64,000 bases of DNA, taken from PALSA-911 sp963839645 (GTDB lineage Bacteria > Pseudomonadota > Alphaproteobacteria > Acetobacterales > Acetobacteraceae). The stretch lies in contig CAWIVZ010000001.1 of the NCBI GenBank assembly GCA_963839645.1, positions 1,178,001 to 1,242,000 on the forward strand, given 5' to 3'. Shown here piece by piece: positions 8,243 through 16,348 of this stretch. Numbering within the stretch: the first letter of the stretch is position 1; each line of letters opens with the position of its first letter. Below the pieces are notes generated by a model that worked only from the letters and a program-made list of their open reading frames with translations, was not told the DNA's origin and did not search any database. The position numbers and the translations under genes were made by a program.

Positions 8243-9660
8243 CTGGCCCTCTTGAGCGGTGAACGGGACGCGGCGATGCGGGTCAGCTCGGCTGGGACAT
8301 CTTCGATGTCGTAGGTATCGGCGATCGATTTCACCGCGGTTTCACGAGAAATTTGCCCGGAGGCCGCGAGAGTCGCGAGGGTTTGGGCGTCTCGCTGGCG
8401 GTCCTCGGCGGTAGGGGGATACCAGCGGGGCCATTTCAGGGTGAGACGTGCGGTAGGATCGAGGGCCGGGATTTCCGCGCCGAAGGCCTGCAGCCGATAG
8501 GTGTTGGATGCCAACAGGACCATGCGGGCGAGTTGGAGCAGGGCGCCCTCGCCGTAGCTGACACGGAGATTGTCGGCGAGCCAGATCAGGCCCTGGTTCA
8601 TCAGTTCCAGGGCACGACCGGATTGCGCCGCCGTGAGGCGATCGGCGCTGGCCCTGTTGCCATGTACGCTCTCGAGCGCGAATTCGCGCAGCGTGCGCAC
8701 ATAGTCGATCACCGCGGCGGAGGCCGTGCCGCCGATCTCCAGCAGTTTGGCGTCGCCTTTTTCGCTGACGACGAGCGCATTGCCGGCACCCTTGACGATC
8801 TCCGTGTCGGAGGCCGCGGGCTCTTTGATCAGCAGGGTTGGATCGGAGCTGTATTTGAGGCCACGGCCCGCCTGGCTGAGCTGGTAGTCGATTTCGATCT
8901 GCGTTTCGATGGCGCTTCGGAAGGTGCATGCGCCGTCGTCGGGACTGCCGGTGGCGGAGACACCGGGCAGGTTGCGGATCCAGGCGACCGGGACGAAGCC
9001 GAGCCCGTGATGGACGCTTCGTTCGGTATCGATTTCGGGCGGGTCGGGACTGTCGATGGGCTGCGGCAGGAACCAGGTTTCGTTGTTTCTGTCCCAGTTT
9101 CTGGAGAACCAGTATTCCGCGCCTGGATCGTTGATGTCATAGCCGGTGGCCGCGAGGAATTGGCCGGCTACCTTGTAGCGCTCGGTCACCGTTTTAAGCG
9201 TGTCGGGTGCCTGGGGATCCCAGATCGGGGTAAGCCAGGTGGTGTCGAGTACGTCGAAGAAGATCCGGCCGCGGAGTACGCGCAACAGGATCGCGACCGA
9301 GCCGATCGAGCCACGGATCGCTGCCTCGGTCATGACCTGGTTGAGGCGGCTTTCCTTGGCGATGTCGGCCAGGGCGGCCCGGATCGTCCGGTCGGCGCAG
9401 TCGATCGTCGGAAAGTGTCCCTCGCTGAACAGGAGGGCGACGCTGTCCTCGACGACAATGCGCGAGAGGGCATAGCGGACGGAGGGGCGGCGGTTGCGTA
9501 GGGGGATGTACTCGCCGCCGGCACCGCGCTCCTCATGGAACTGGTTTGGCAGGACGTCGTAGAGGGTGCCATCCAGGACTCGCTTGAGAATGTCCAGCAC
9601 GCGGGCGCGCGCGGGGTAATCCCGATCTCGGGGGATCAGATCGCAGATGGTTTCGAACAT
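8239..9660 (-). CDS. phage portal protein
   Basis: A 473-residue protein beginning MFETICDLIPRDRDYPARAR. It has features of SPP1 gp6-type portals: an N-terminal helical region, 'RRPSVRYALSRIVVEDSVAL', a central 'VHHGLGFVPVAWIRNLPGV' strand region, 'DYQLSQAGRGLKYSSDPTLL' and a C-terminal helical crown with 'SGRALELMNQGLIWLADNLR'. Portals form the dodecameric DNA gate at one capsid vertex and dock the terminase. It lies directly after the large terminase and before the scaffold, as expected. The length is typical and the gene is intact. Confidence 0.85.
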   Translation of the reverse strand: MFETICDLIPRDRDYPARARVLDILKRVLDGTLYDVLPNQFHEERGAGGEYIPLRNRRPSVRYALSRIVVEDSVALLFSEGHFPTIDCADRTIRAALADIAKESRLNQVMTEAAIRGSIGSVAILLRVLRGRIFFDVLDTTWLTPIWDPQAPDTLKTVTERYKVAGQFLAATGYDINDPGAEYWFSRNWDRNNETWFLPQPIDSPDPPEIDTERSVHHGLGFVPVAWIRNLPGVSATGSPDDGACTFRSAIETQIEIDYQLSQAGRGLKYSSDPTLLIKEPAASDTEIVKGAGNALVVSEKGDAKLLEIGGTASAAVIDYVRTLREFALESVHGNRASADRLTAAQSGRALELMNQGLIWLADNLRVSYGEGALLQLARMVLLASNTYRLQAFGAEIPALDPTARLTLKWPRWYPPTAEDRQRDAQTLATLAASGQISRETAVKSIADTYDIEDVPAELTRIAASRSPLKRAR

Positions 9661-9667
9661 GCGGGTC

Positions 9668-11083
9668 CTAACGGGCGAGGAAGGGCACGGTCATGCGGCG
9701 GGAGGGAGCGCCCTGGTCGATCAGGGCCGCGAAGGCACGGGACAGGGCGTCGACCTGATCGTCCTTGGTTCCGTGGGGGAAGTCGCGGAGTTCTTCAAGG
9801 AAGGCGTGGTTCCATGCGGCGCGGACGATGGAGACATTGCCGGCCTCGATCTGTGCCGCAACGGGAGTGGCGCGGGAGGCCTTCGAACCGGTTTCGGACG
9901 TGACGATGACATTGTGGCCGGCGAGTTGGGCGGTCAGGTAGCTGGCGACGAAGCCGCCGGCGGAGCCCGGGTCCTTCGGTAGCGAGATCGCGACTGTGCG
10001 ACCGTCGAGTTTGGCGGTTTGCAGGATGGCTTCCTCCACCTGGTGCGGGCCGCCCTGCAGGCGGATGATATCCGTTATCGTGAAATGCTGGTTGTCGCTC
10101 CGATGCAACTTGATACCGACGGTCCAGTCCGGGTCGTTGTCGGTGCGCTTTGGTGTGGAGGCGAGGTCCCAGGCTCGGACGGAGCGGCCCGCGGCGGGGC
10201 TCGCGTCCAGAAATTCGATCGGGTGGATGGCGAACATCGTGCCGTGCGCGGGGCGCGGCGTTTGCTGATACATGGCCGACCATACCCGTTCACCGACGGT
10301 CGCACGCTTGCGGGCTAGCGCTTCGGCGCTTTCCCACTCGGGCCAAAGAGGCGCTCCCTCAGGACGGTTGAGTGGGTCGCTGGGTTCAGCGAGTGCGGGG
10401 AGGCGGAGGACCCGCCATTGCTCGTGCTGGTGGGCGAGGAGCCGGCCGCCGAGATCGTCTTCGTGCCAGCGGGTCATGATCAGCACGATACGCCCGCCCG
10501 GCTTCAGGCGAGTGATCAGGTCGGCGCGGTACCAGTTCCAGACGAGGTCGCGATGGTTGGCGTTATCCGCTTCCGCGTGGGATTTGATCGGATCATCGAT
10601 GATGGCCAGGTCGGCGCGGCGGCCGGTGATGGGCCCGCGGATGCCGGCGGCGAAGTAGTCGCCGCCGGTGGTGGTGCGCCAACGGCCGGCCGCCTTGTTG
10701 TGTTGGTTCAGGGTATAGCCGAGGCGTTCGCCCTGTGTTGCCACGAGGTCACGGACCTGGCGGCCAAAATGCTGGGCAAGATCGGCCGTGTGCGATGCCG
10801 CGATGATCGAGCTGCCGGTGTGCTGGGTAAACCACCAGGCGGGAAAGAGCACCGACGCGTAGGTGGATTTCGCGCTGCCGGGCGGCAACAGAAGCATCAG
10901 ACGGTCGGTTTGTCCTGCCGCCACCTTTTCCAGTTCGCGGATCAGCAGGTGGTGGTGGGCGGCAGGAGACTGGCCGGCCGGTTCCAGGGCGATGGTGGCC
11001 CAGTCAGTCAGGCTGGAGCGGATCGTCTGGCGGGTCTCCTGCTCCTGGCTGAGTTGCCGCCAATCTGATTGCGAGCTCCTCAT
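9668..11083 (-). CDS. phage terminase large subunit
   Basis: A 471-residue packaging ATPase/nuclease. The Walker A variant PPGSAKST is near residue 67, Walker B is 'LAIIDDPIK' near 160, and the motor motif 'IVLIMTRWHEDDLGGRLL' follows near 200. The C-terminal nuclease domain opens with 'RAWDLASTPK', giving the first catalytic Asp, and ends with 'HGTKDDQVDALSRAFAAL', which carries the last conserved Asp residues. It packs DNA into the capsid through the portal encoded next. The start overlaps the small-subunit frame by 80 bp, in keeping with overlapping terminase genes. The gene appears intact. Confidence 0.92.
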   Translation of the reverse strand: MRSSQSDWRQLSQEQETRQTIRSSLTDWATIALEPAGQSPAAHHHLLIRELEKVAAGQTDRLMLLLPPGSAKSTYASVLFPAWWFTQHTGSSIIAASHTADLAQHFGRQVRDLVATQGERLGYTLNQHNKAAGRWRTTTGGDYFAAGIRGPITGRRADLAIIDDPIKSHAEADNANHRDLVWNWYRADLITRLKPGGRIVLIMTRWHEDDLGGRLLAHQHEQWRVLRLPALAEPSDPLNRPEGAPLWPEWESAEALARKRATVGERVWSAMYQQTPRPAHGTMFAIHPIEFLDASPAAGRSVRAWDLASTPKRTDNDPDWTVGIKLHRSDNQHFTITDIIRLQGGPHQVEEAILQTAKLDGRTVAISLPKDPGSAGGFVASYLTAQLAGHNVIVTSETGSKASRATPVAAQIEAGNVSIVRAAWNHAFLEELRDFPHGTKDDQVDALSRAFAALIDQGAPSRRMTVPFLAR

Positions 11084-11378
11084 CCGTTAGACGATACAGT
11101 TCTGTTGAAGGGCCGGTCGGCGGAACGCCGGTGGTGCGGCGGGGGTGGATGTAGGGGGCGGTTATTTTGGCAAATGACGCCGCAGCATCGAGATCGCCCT
11201 CGGACCATTTTTGCCGCATGATCGCGAGCAGAATGTCGAGAGGCGTGGGATCTGGAGATATGCAGTTGAGGTTTTGGGTTGCAGTGAGGCGCGGCGTCGC
11301 GCGCGTGTCTGCAGCATGGATGGATTTATACGATTTTCTGGGGTATGTGGGCAAGGTAAAATTTCCTTTTCGCGGCAT
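11004..11378 (-). CDS. probable phage terminase small subunit
   Basis: A 124-residue protein beginning MPRKGNFTLPTYPRKSYKSI. The central part, 'TPLDILLAIMRQKWSEGDLD' followed by 'AAASFAKITAPYIHPR', is the helical oligomerisation segment common to small terminases and related packaging proteins in which a 'PYxHPR'-like motif recurs. The tail of the frame overlaps the large subunit start. Small subunits recognise packaging DNA and stimulate the large subunit. The basic N-terminus would serve DNA binding. It is the first gene of the minus-strand operon, so the morphogenesis promoter probably lies just upstream, at 11.38-11.5 kb, inside the opposing lipoprotein gene. Confidence 0.65.
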   Translation of the reverse strand: MPRKGNFTLPTYPRKSYKSIHAADTRATPRLTATQNLNCISPDPTPLDILLAIMRQKWSEGDLDAAASFAKITAPYIHPRRTTGVPPTGPSTELYRLTDEELAIRLAATQPGAGDPPDDPLQPD

Positions 11379-11793
11379 TATTTCTTATGGCTGCTGGGTC
11401 GCCTTGCCGCTGCTTGTTTTTGGGTGTGGGGGGCCGGATGCCGCAACAATGCTACAATCCGGACGGGTGGTGGGACTGGTCGGCCTGGAGGGGCGTTGGG
11501 TGGGGCCGGTCTCGCCGGCGGAGTTGGGGTGCGGTGGCACGACGACGGGGTTGATGACCATCGGGCATGCGAGTTTCGGCTTCGCCCCGTTCGAGAACAC
11601 CGTCGTTATACACGGGACGGTTGGTTCCGATGAGACGCTCACGGGGACGCTGGAGCGCGTCGGCGGCGACAGGCAGATGCTTGCGATCAACGTGGAGGCG
11701 CAGGTTGTGCATGTGCCTAACGCGCCGGATCGAATTGAGGGGGCGTTGGCGTCGGGGCGATGCCGGTGGCGCATGAAATTAACAAGGGGATAA
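11347..11793 (+). CDS. putative lipoprotein, unknown function
   Basis: A GTG at 11347 gives a 148-residue protein with a clear lipoprotein signal: Lys/Arg N-terminus (VGKVKFPFR), hydrophobic core (CWVALPLLVFG) and a lipobox ending at Cys near residue 27, followed by Gly-Gly. The mature part is Gly/Val-rich and beta-like, with 'GPVSPAELGCGGTTTGLMTI' and an Arg-rich end. It is on the opposite strand to the phage operon and its 5' end overlaps the small terminase start by 32 bp. It is probably an outer-membrane-anchored protein of the accessory block or a prophage cargo gene. The start codon is uncertain. Confidence 0.5.
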   Translation: MGKVKFPFRGIISYGCWVALPLLVFGCGGPDAATMLQSGRVVGLVGLEGRWVGPVSPAELGCGGTTTGLMTIGHASFGFAPFENTVVIHGTVGSDETLTGTLERVGGDRQMLAINVEAQVVHVPNAPDRIEGALASGRCRWRMKLTRG

Positions 11794-11949
11794 GAATTAA
11801 CGGTCATTCACGGAATATTCCCGCTGTTTGACGGCCGATCTGAAGGGGCAAATCTTTCATATAAATTAATTTTGTATGAGCCTGAGGATGTCTGGCGACT
11901 TATTGGTTGGGTCGGGCCGGTCGGGTGCTTTAAATTGTTGGGGATTTAT

Positions 11950-12507
11950 ATGGAACACCTGGGCAACAGTCCGCATTGGAACGGATTCCACCGGAATGAC
12001 TTGAGCTACTGGGAGGGCGAAGAGCCCGACCGGCAGCCTTTGGCGAGAAAACGTGCCGGTGGCAAGCGGCGAGCGGTTGTCGAAGTGACCGACCTGGCTC
12101 GCCGGGAACCGTTGGTTTTGGCTGTGGAAGATCAGGTTCGCTTCTTGCCGGGGCTGCAGACGATATGTGAGTTCCTGGGCATACGGCTCGAGCGGGTGGA
12201 CAGCCACCGTGATCTCGCGCCGTTACTGAAGGTATGCAGGCCGATGGCTATTTTCTGCGAATTGGACAGTCCGGGTCAGGATGGATGCCACGTGATGAAA
12301 ATCGTCGCCGAGCATGATCGGACCCTCCCCTTGATGGTTGTGTCGGGTGAGGATCCGAGCCTGTTGGGTGCCGCGCAGGCCGTGGAAGAACTTCTCCACT
12401 TGACGGGGGTTCTGGCGAGCGAACGTCTGCCGGGAATTGGCGAACTGGTTGAGTTTCTGTTTGCGGCGGGCCGCAAGGGGCGTTGCCTTAGCCTTTTGCC
12501 GGGGTGA
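11950..12507 (+). CDS. receiver-like protein with Glu at the phospho-acceptor position
   Basis: From ATG 11950 the product has 185 residues, and GGGGA seven bases upstream could be its ribosome site. After a basic linker, residues ~55-170 look like a degenerate response-regulator receiver domain. The segment 'PMAIFCELDSPGQDGCHVMK' aligns with the usual 'DxxMPGxDG' loop and places Glu where the phosphorylated Asp should be. A later 'LPLMVVSGED' matches the Thr/Ser strand. There is no output domain. It could be a constitutively active-like or protein-binding receiver. It converges on the DUF6065 gene with a 13-bp gap. Family assignment is from pattern only. Confidence 0.55.
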   Translation: MEHLGNSPHWNGFHRNDLSYWEGEEPDRQPLARKRAGGKRRAVVEVTDLARREPLVLAVEDQVRFLPGLQTICEFLGIRLERVDSHRDLAPLLKVCRPMAIFCELDSPGQDGCHVMKIVAEHDRTLPLMVVSGEDPSLLGAAQAVEELLHLTGVLASERLPGIGELVEFLFAAGRKGRCLSLLPG

Positions 12508-12520
12508 GGGCATGGGCCTG

Positions 12521-13375
12521 TCAGGCGAGGCTGGAGCTTCCTGCGTCTGGACGAAACGCTGCTCGGCGGGCGGCGGGGCATACGCCGTTACGACGTTTGC
12601 GGGCCGTTGTAGCGTAGGCGCCGAACGGACGGTCTGGGCGAGAGTTGGGTTCGACGATGCTGGCCCGATATGCATCCCATTCTGCCGTCGTGATCGTGGT
12701 TATATTGGTCGTCAGATTAGCGGACGCGAGGGTTTCGTTACCATAGACATGGCGGGGGATAGGTTGGGCCTGGGCTAAGGGGAAGTCCGAGGCCAGGCGA
12801 ATGGGAGAGTTGCTGCGGGTAAAGCGCAGGTTCGTGAAGAGCGGGCCGAACCAGCGATCGGTCTCGACGATGCCCTCATAGAGAGCGTAGCCGCCCTGCA
12901 GAGGGAGGTTCGCCGGCGGGCGGATCAACAGACTCCAATCCGGTGCCGTCCGGGCGATCAGGCCGGTCCATATCTGCAGCGTGCCAGGCTCCGGCAGTAC
13001 CGTCAGGAATGGCGGAGCGCAGCCGGCGAGGTCGGCGGGAGCCGCTGCATCGAAGGTGTCACAGAAGCCAGGGAACTGGGCGGCTGTCAGGGCGAGCCAT
13101 TCGTTCTTGTATTGCCAAAAGATCGAGTTGCCGTCCCATAGCAGCGTGAGGTCGGTCGGCGGGAAAACCCACCAGCCGAACCCGGCGGCAGAGGTTGCCG
13201 CCTCACAATATCGGGTGGCGCGTGTGGGTAATGTCCCGGCCGCGGAGCGGTCCGCGCGCATGGGAGGGCGTGCCTGCTCGATCAATCGATGGAAATGGAC
13301 GATCGGGACGGAAGCGGTTTCATGAGAAAGCCGTTCTTGCGTATGACCCGCGTGCATCCGTGGCTTTTGCGACAT
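12521..13375 (-). CDS. DUF6065 family protein
   Basis: A 284-residue protein starting at ATG 13375, with AGGAGA about eight bases upstream. Core features are 'PPMRADRSAAGTLPTRATRY', 'GFGWWVFPPTDLTLLWDG', 'LQIWTGLIARTAPDWSLLIR', 'PPANLP' and 'YEGIVETDRWFGPLFTNLRF', which I recognise as DUF6065, a family of unknown function found in Acetobacteraceae and other bacteria. The high Trp/Pro/aromatic content suggests a small-molecule or peptide-binding beta fold. The C-terminal ~45 residues are divergent, Arg/Ala-rich and probably flexible. It is co-directional with, and downstream of, the 57-residue repeat peptide gene, so the two could form one transcript. Confidence 0.75.
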   Translation of the reverse strand: MSQKPRMHAGHTQERLSHETASVPIVHFHRLIEQARPPMRADRSAAGTLPTRATRYCEAATSAAGFGWWVFPPTDLTLLWDGNSIFWQYKNEWLALTAAQFPGFCDTFDAAAPADLAGCAPPFLTVLPEPGTLQIWTGLIARTAPDWSLLIRPPANLPLQGGYALYEGIVETDRWFGPLFTNLRFTRSNSPIRLASDFPLAQAQPIPRHVYGNETLASANLTTNITTITTAEWDAYRASIVEPNSRPDRPFGAYATTARKRRNGVCPAARRAAFRPDAGSSSLA

Positions 13376-13709
13376 GTCCAGGTCTCCTGGTTGGGGCCCG
13401 GCCGCACGAGCCCGGATGGCGCTCAGGAGCTTTCTGGTGCGCTTGGCTTTCCGGCGTCAGGGACGGATCGGCGAGGACGGGAGCGTTCATCCGGCTAGAG
13501 ATCTTAATGTTCTATCGTCCGGGCTCAAGAAATCCATCTGGTTTATGAGGTGGTGGAAGCGGGACTCTATCCAAAATGAAATAAACGGGGGCATCACGTT
13601 TAAAAAATACGTCTTGCTCAAGCAGACTGATGATACGGGTCCGATTGAAATGTCGCTGGAGCGCTTTCACGGCTAGTGAGCGCGCTCCAGCTTCGATCAG
13701 GCGGCTTTT
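13376..13709. other. intergenic region with hairpin, no supported gene
   Basis: This 334-bp stretch lies between the peptide gene and DUF6065. A perfect 10-bp inverted repeat, GCTGGAGCGC at 13655-13664 and GCGCTCCAGC at 13682-13691, could act as an attenuator just after the peptide stop. Short open frames exist on both strands (a 52-codon GTG frame on the minus strand ending at 13512, and one on the plus strand ending at 13676). Neither has a convincing ribosome site or family. DNA around 13.5-13.64 kb is noticeably AT-richer than its surroundings. Confidence 0.5.
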
Positions 13710-13883
13710 CTATGAAGTGGCAGTCAGTCGATATCCACCGCCGAGGCGGATGCGGCCCGTATCCTTGATTTCAGACATGGGCAACCGGTATCCTCCGCCG
13801 ACGCGGATCTTGCCGGTATCGGTGCTCTCGTTGTTCGTGGAGTTGGGCTTGGAGACTGGGGCATTCGGGGAAAGCTGGGTCAT
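13710..13883 (-). CDS. small peptide with two DTG-IR-GGGYRL repeats
   Basis: A 57-residue frame from ATG 13883 to TAG 13710, with AAGGA seven bases upstream of the start. Residues 1-21 are a Ser/Asn/Thr/Pro-rich leader without a hydrophobic core. Residues 22-34 are DTGKIRVGGGYRL and residues 41-53 are DTGRIRLGGGYRL, a 13-residue motif repeated with a 19-residue period and differing only by Lys/Arg and Val/Leu. The last residues are TATS. Repeated cores after a polar leader resemble precursors of modified peptides, but no recognised modifying enzyme is adjacent. It lies upstream of DUF6065 and divergent from a SARP regulator. I do not recognise the family, so its function is open. Confidence 0.6.
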   Translation of the reverse strand: MTQLSPNAPVSKPNSTNNESTDTGKIRVGGGYRLPMSEIKDTGRIRLGGGYRLTATS

Positions 13884-14233
13884 GCTGGGTCCTTCCGACC
13901 AGGGGTGAGGCGGTCAATAGGCTGCAGTGGGTCCCCGTCCGTTGGTCGCGCAACATCGTTGCCCAACACGCTGGAGAAGAGGATCCAGAGAGCGGGAGCG
14001 CGGGGTCTGACTTTTTAGGAGAGTGCCAGCGGACGCAGTACGCCTAATGACCCTTGGTTTCTAATCCATCGGTTGATGGCGCGTCAAGACAATTTTCCTG
14101 AGGTTTAAAGACAATCATTGGTTGCGGAGTGCCTTAACTCACGATAACGTGATAAAGGGGTCATGGTGAAGCGTTGTTCGCGAGATGGCGGTTCAGCTGA
14201 CCAGGGAAAATCGGTGCCATAGAATTGCCTGAC
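13884..14233. promoter_or_regulatory. divergent control region of the peptide gene and SARP gene
   Basis: This 350-bp region separates the divergent peptide and SARP genes. It holds the exact direct repeat AAGACAAT at 14086-14093 and 14108-14115, 22 bp apart start to start (two helical turns). SARP-family activators characteristically bind direct repeats spaced 11 or 22 bp, so this may be the site of the divergent regulator. An inverted repeat, TCACG-ATAA-CGTGA, lies at 14139-14152, nearer the SARP gene. The region around 14.09-14.16 kb is AT-richer than average. No start-site data can be read directly. Confidence 0.45.
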
Positions 14234-16348
14234 ATGGAAACTGATCGCGTCGGGGCTGCCTCGGGGATGGTAAACTCGCTCGTCTGGGTGAGACTTTTCT
14301 CGACGATGGACGTGCGTGGTCCGAGTGGGGCGAGCCTGCTGCCGAAGGGTCGCAAGGCACGGGGTGTGCTGGCGGTTCTGGCGCTGAATGCCGGGCGGCC
14401 GGTCATGCGGGATGAATTGACCGAGTTGCTCTGGAGCCGCCGGGAACGGGAGCAGGCTCGCGCTTCGCTGCGACAGGTCGTGCACGAGCTGGGCAATCTG
14501 CTCGGCGGGATCGATCCGGATCTGTTTGTGGTGGATCGCACCCACCTGTCTCTGGGCAACGCACTTGCGAGCAGACCGCAGAGCGATGTGGTCTGGGTGG
14601 ACACACAGGCACTGTCTCGCGCCGGCGTGGTTCGGCGCGATGTACTGGAATTGTACCGGCCGGGGTTGCTCGAGGATCTGGTGGGCATGGACCCGGCGTT
14701 TGATCGCTGGCGCGCGGCGCAGAGCGAACGTTTGTCCGGGTTGGCGCGTGGGCTGGCAGAGAGATGGCTCGCTGAATGCCAGGCGGCGAGGCACGATAAA
14801 GCAGACGCAGGGGCGGAGGCCCTGGTTGGTGCGGCCGAGTTGCTGATCGCCATCGATCAGGCACATGAAGGTGCATGGCGGGCGCTTATTCGGGCGCATG
14901 CCGCCAGGGGCGATCGGGCCGCCGCGGTGAATGCGTTCGAACGTTGCGCGGATGCGCTCGCATCCGTGGCACAGCTTGCGCCGTCGGAGGAGACGGCGGC
15001 ATTGCTGTCGAGTATCCGCAATCCCGCAGCCACGCAGGGTGCGACGGCCGGGAGCCATGTGCCTAACGGCGAGTCTGCTGCCGGATTCAAATCGGCGAAT
15101 GTGCGCGCTGTCCCGGTGGGCCGAGGGGCGCATCGTGCCGTGCGGATAGGCGTGATGCCGTTGCGCGCCTTGGATGCGAACGAAACGGACGCGCTGTCTC
15201 TTGGATTGGCTGAAGAAATTACCTACGCGTTGTCTCGCCTGAGTTGGCTTGCATGCGTGCCTCCCAGTTCCATGAGCGCAGCAGCCCGGCAGATTGCCGC
15301 GGCGCCGTTCGGAAGCAACGCGGCCTGGCATGCGCTCAATCTGGATCTCGTGCTGGAAGGAACCGTGCAGCGTGGCGGCGGCAGGGTACGTGTCATGACC
15401 CGATTGCTCGATTTGAGCGCGGGGGATGAAGTGATCTGGGCGAGGCGCTTTGATCGGGACGAGACAGATGTCCTGACCCTGCAGGACGAAATTGCAGCCG
15501 AAACTGTTGCCCAGTTGGACCCCGAGTTATTGATGCGTGAAGGAGAGAAGGCGCGGGCGCGGCCGCCGGGCGAAGCCGATGCGTCTGACTTGCTGCTGCG
15601 CGCGGTTCCGGCAATCTATCGACTTGAGCTCGACGGGTTTCATGACGCTGGAGACATGCTTGCAGCGGCGATCGCCTTGGATCCCGGACACGCATCGGCT
15701 CATGCCTGGTATGCCTATTGGCATTTGCTGCTTGTCGGCCAGGACTGGGCGGAGGATGCGGTGGCGGCAACGACGCGAGGAGGGGATCTGGCGGAGCGTG
15801 CGGTGGCATTGGACCCGACGGACGCCCGGGCCCTGACGATCGCGGGGCATGTGCGTGGCTTCCTGCAGCGGCAAGCGGCTGAAGGCATGGAACTGCATGA
15901 GCGGGCGTTGGCGGTTCATCCGCATCTGGCGCTGGCCTGGTGTTTCTCGAGCCTGTCGCTGTGTTATATGGGGCGTCATGAGGAAGCGCTGTCGCGGATC
16001 ATGCAGGCGCAGAAATTGTCGCCGTTCGATCCGCACGGCTTCTTCTTCGATATGGCGGCGACGATGCCGAATTTGTTGTTGCGGTCGCATGAGCGTGTGA
16101 TCGAGCTTGGCTACCGGGCGCTGGCACTGAATCCTGGCTTTTCGTCGACCTACAAGGGCCTTTTGTCGGCGCTGGGACATCTGGGGCGCCGCGGCGAGGC
16201 CGACGATATCCGAGACCGGCTGTTGGTTCTGGAGCCGAAATTCTCCGTGCGAGATGCGCTGGCCCGCTCACCTCTGACCAAACCGGAGGATTTGGCGCAT
16301 TATGCGGATGGCTTGAGGCGGGCCGGGCTGCGGGAAAGCATCTTCTAG
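14234..16348 (+). CDS. SARP-type (BTAD) transcriptional regulator with TolB-like and TPR regions
   Basis: From ATG 14234 the product is about 704 residues. Residues ~20-95 form a winged-helix DNA-binding domain ('LPKGRKARGVLAVLALNAGR', 'RDELTELLWSRREREQARAS', 'LRQVVHELG'). Residues ~130-270 are the bacterial transcriptional activation domain, with TPR-like helices. Residues ~305-430 resemble the TolB-like module of adenylate-cyclase-type regulators ('IGVMPLRALDANETDALSLG' and 'LEGTVQRGGGRVRVMTRLLD'). The rest is TPR repeats ('HERALAVHPHLALAWCF'). Such proteins activate nearby clusters in response to protein or ligand contacts. Its stop TAG coincides with the first bases of a dispersed repeat. 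It likely controls the divergent peptide-DUF6065 genes (inference). Confidence 0.8.
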   Translation: METDRVGAASGMVNSLVWVRLFSTMDVRGPSGASLLPKGRKARGVLAVLALNAGRPVMRDELTELLWSRREREQARASLRQVVHELGNLLGGIDPDLFVVDRTHLSLGNALASRPQSDVVWVDTQALSRAGVVRRDVLELYRPGLLEDLVGMDPAFDRWRAAQSERLSGLARGLAERWLAECQAARHDKADAGAEALVGAAELLIAIDQAHEGAWRALIRAHAARGDRAAAVNAFERCADALASVAQLAPSEETAALLSSIRNPAATQGATAGSHVPNGESAAGFKSANVRAVPVGRGAHRAVRIGVMPLRALDANETDALSLGLAEEITYALSRLSWLACVPPSSMSAAARQIAAAPFGSNAAWHALNLDLVLEGTVQRGGGRVRVMTRLLDLSAGDEVIWARRFDRDETDVLTLQDEIAAETVAQLDPELLMREGEKARARPPGEADASDLLLRAVPAIYRLELDGFHDAGDMLAAAIALDPGHASAHAWYAYWHLLLVGQDWAEDAVAATTRGGDLAERAVALDPTDARALTIAGHVRGFLQRQAAEGMELHERALAVHPHLALAWCFSSLSLCYMGRHEEALSRIMQAQKLSPFDPHGFFFDMAATMPNLLLRSHERVIELGYRALALNPGFSSTYKGLLSALGHLGRRGEADDIRDRLLVLEPKFSVRDALARSPLTKPEDLAHYADGLRRAGLRESIF

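Noticed and set aside
13374..13676. A 100-codon plus-strand frame in the gap between DUF6065 and the peptide gene
   Set aside because: No ribosome site, and its start overlaps the DUF6065 start region on the other strand. No family resemblance, so I treat the gap as non-coding.
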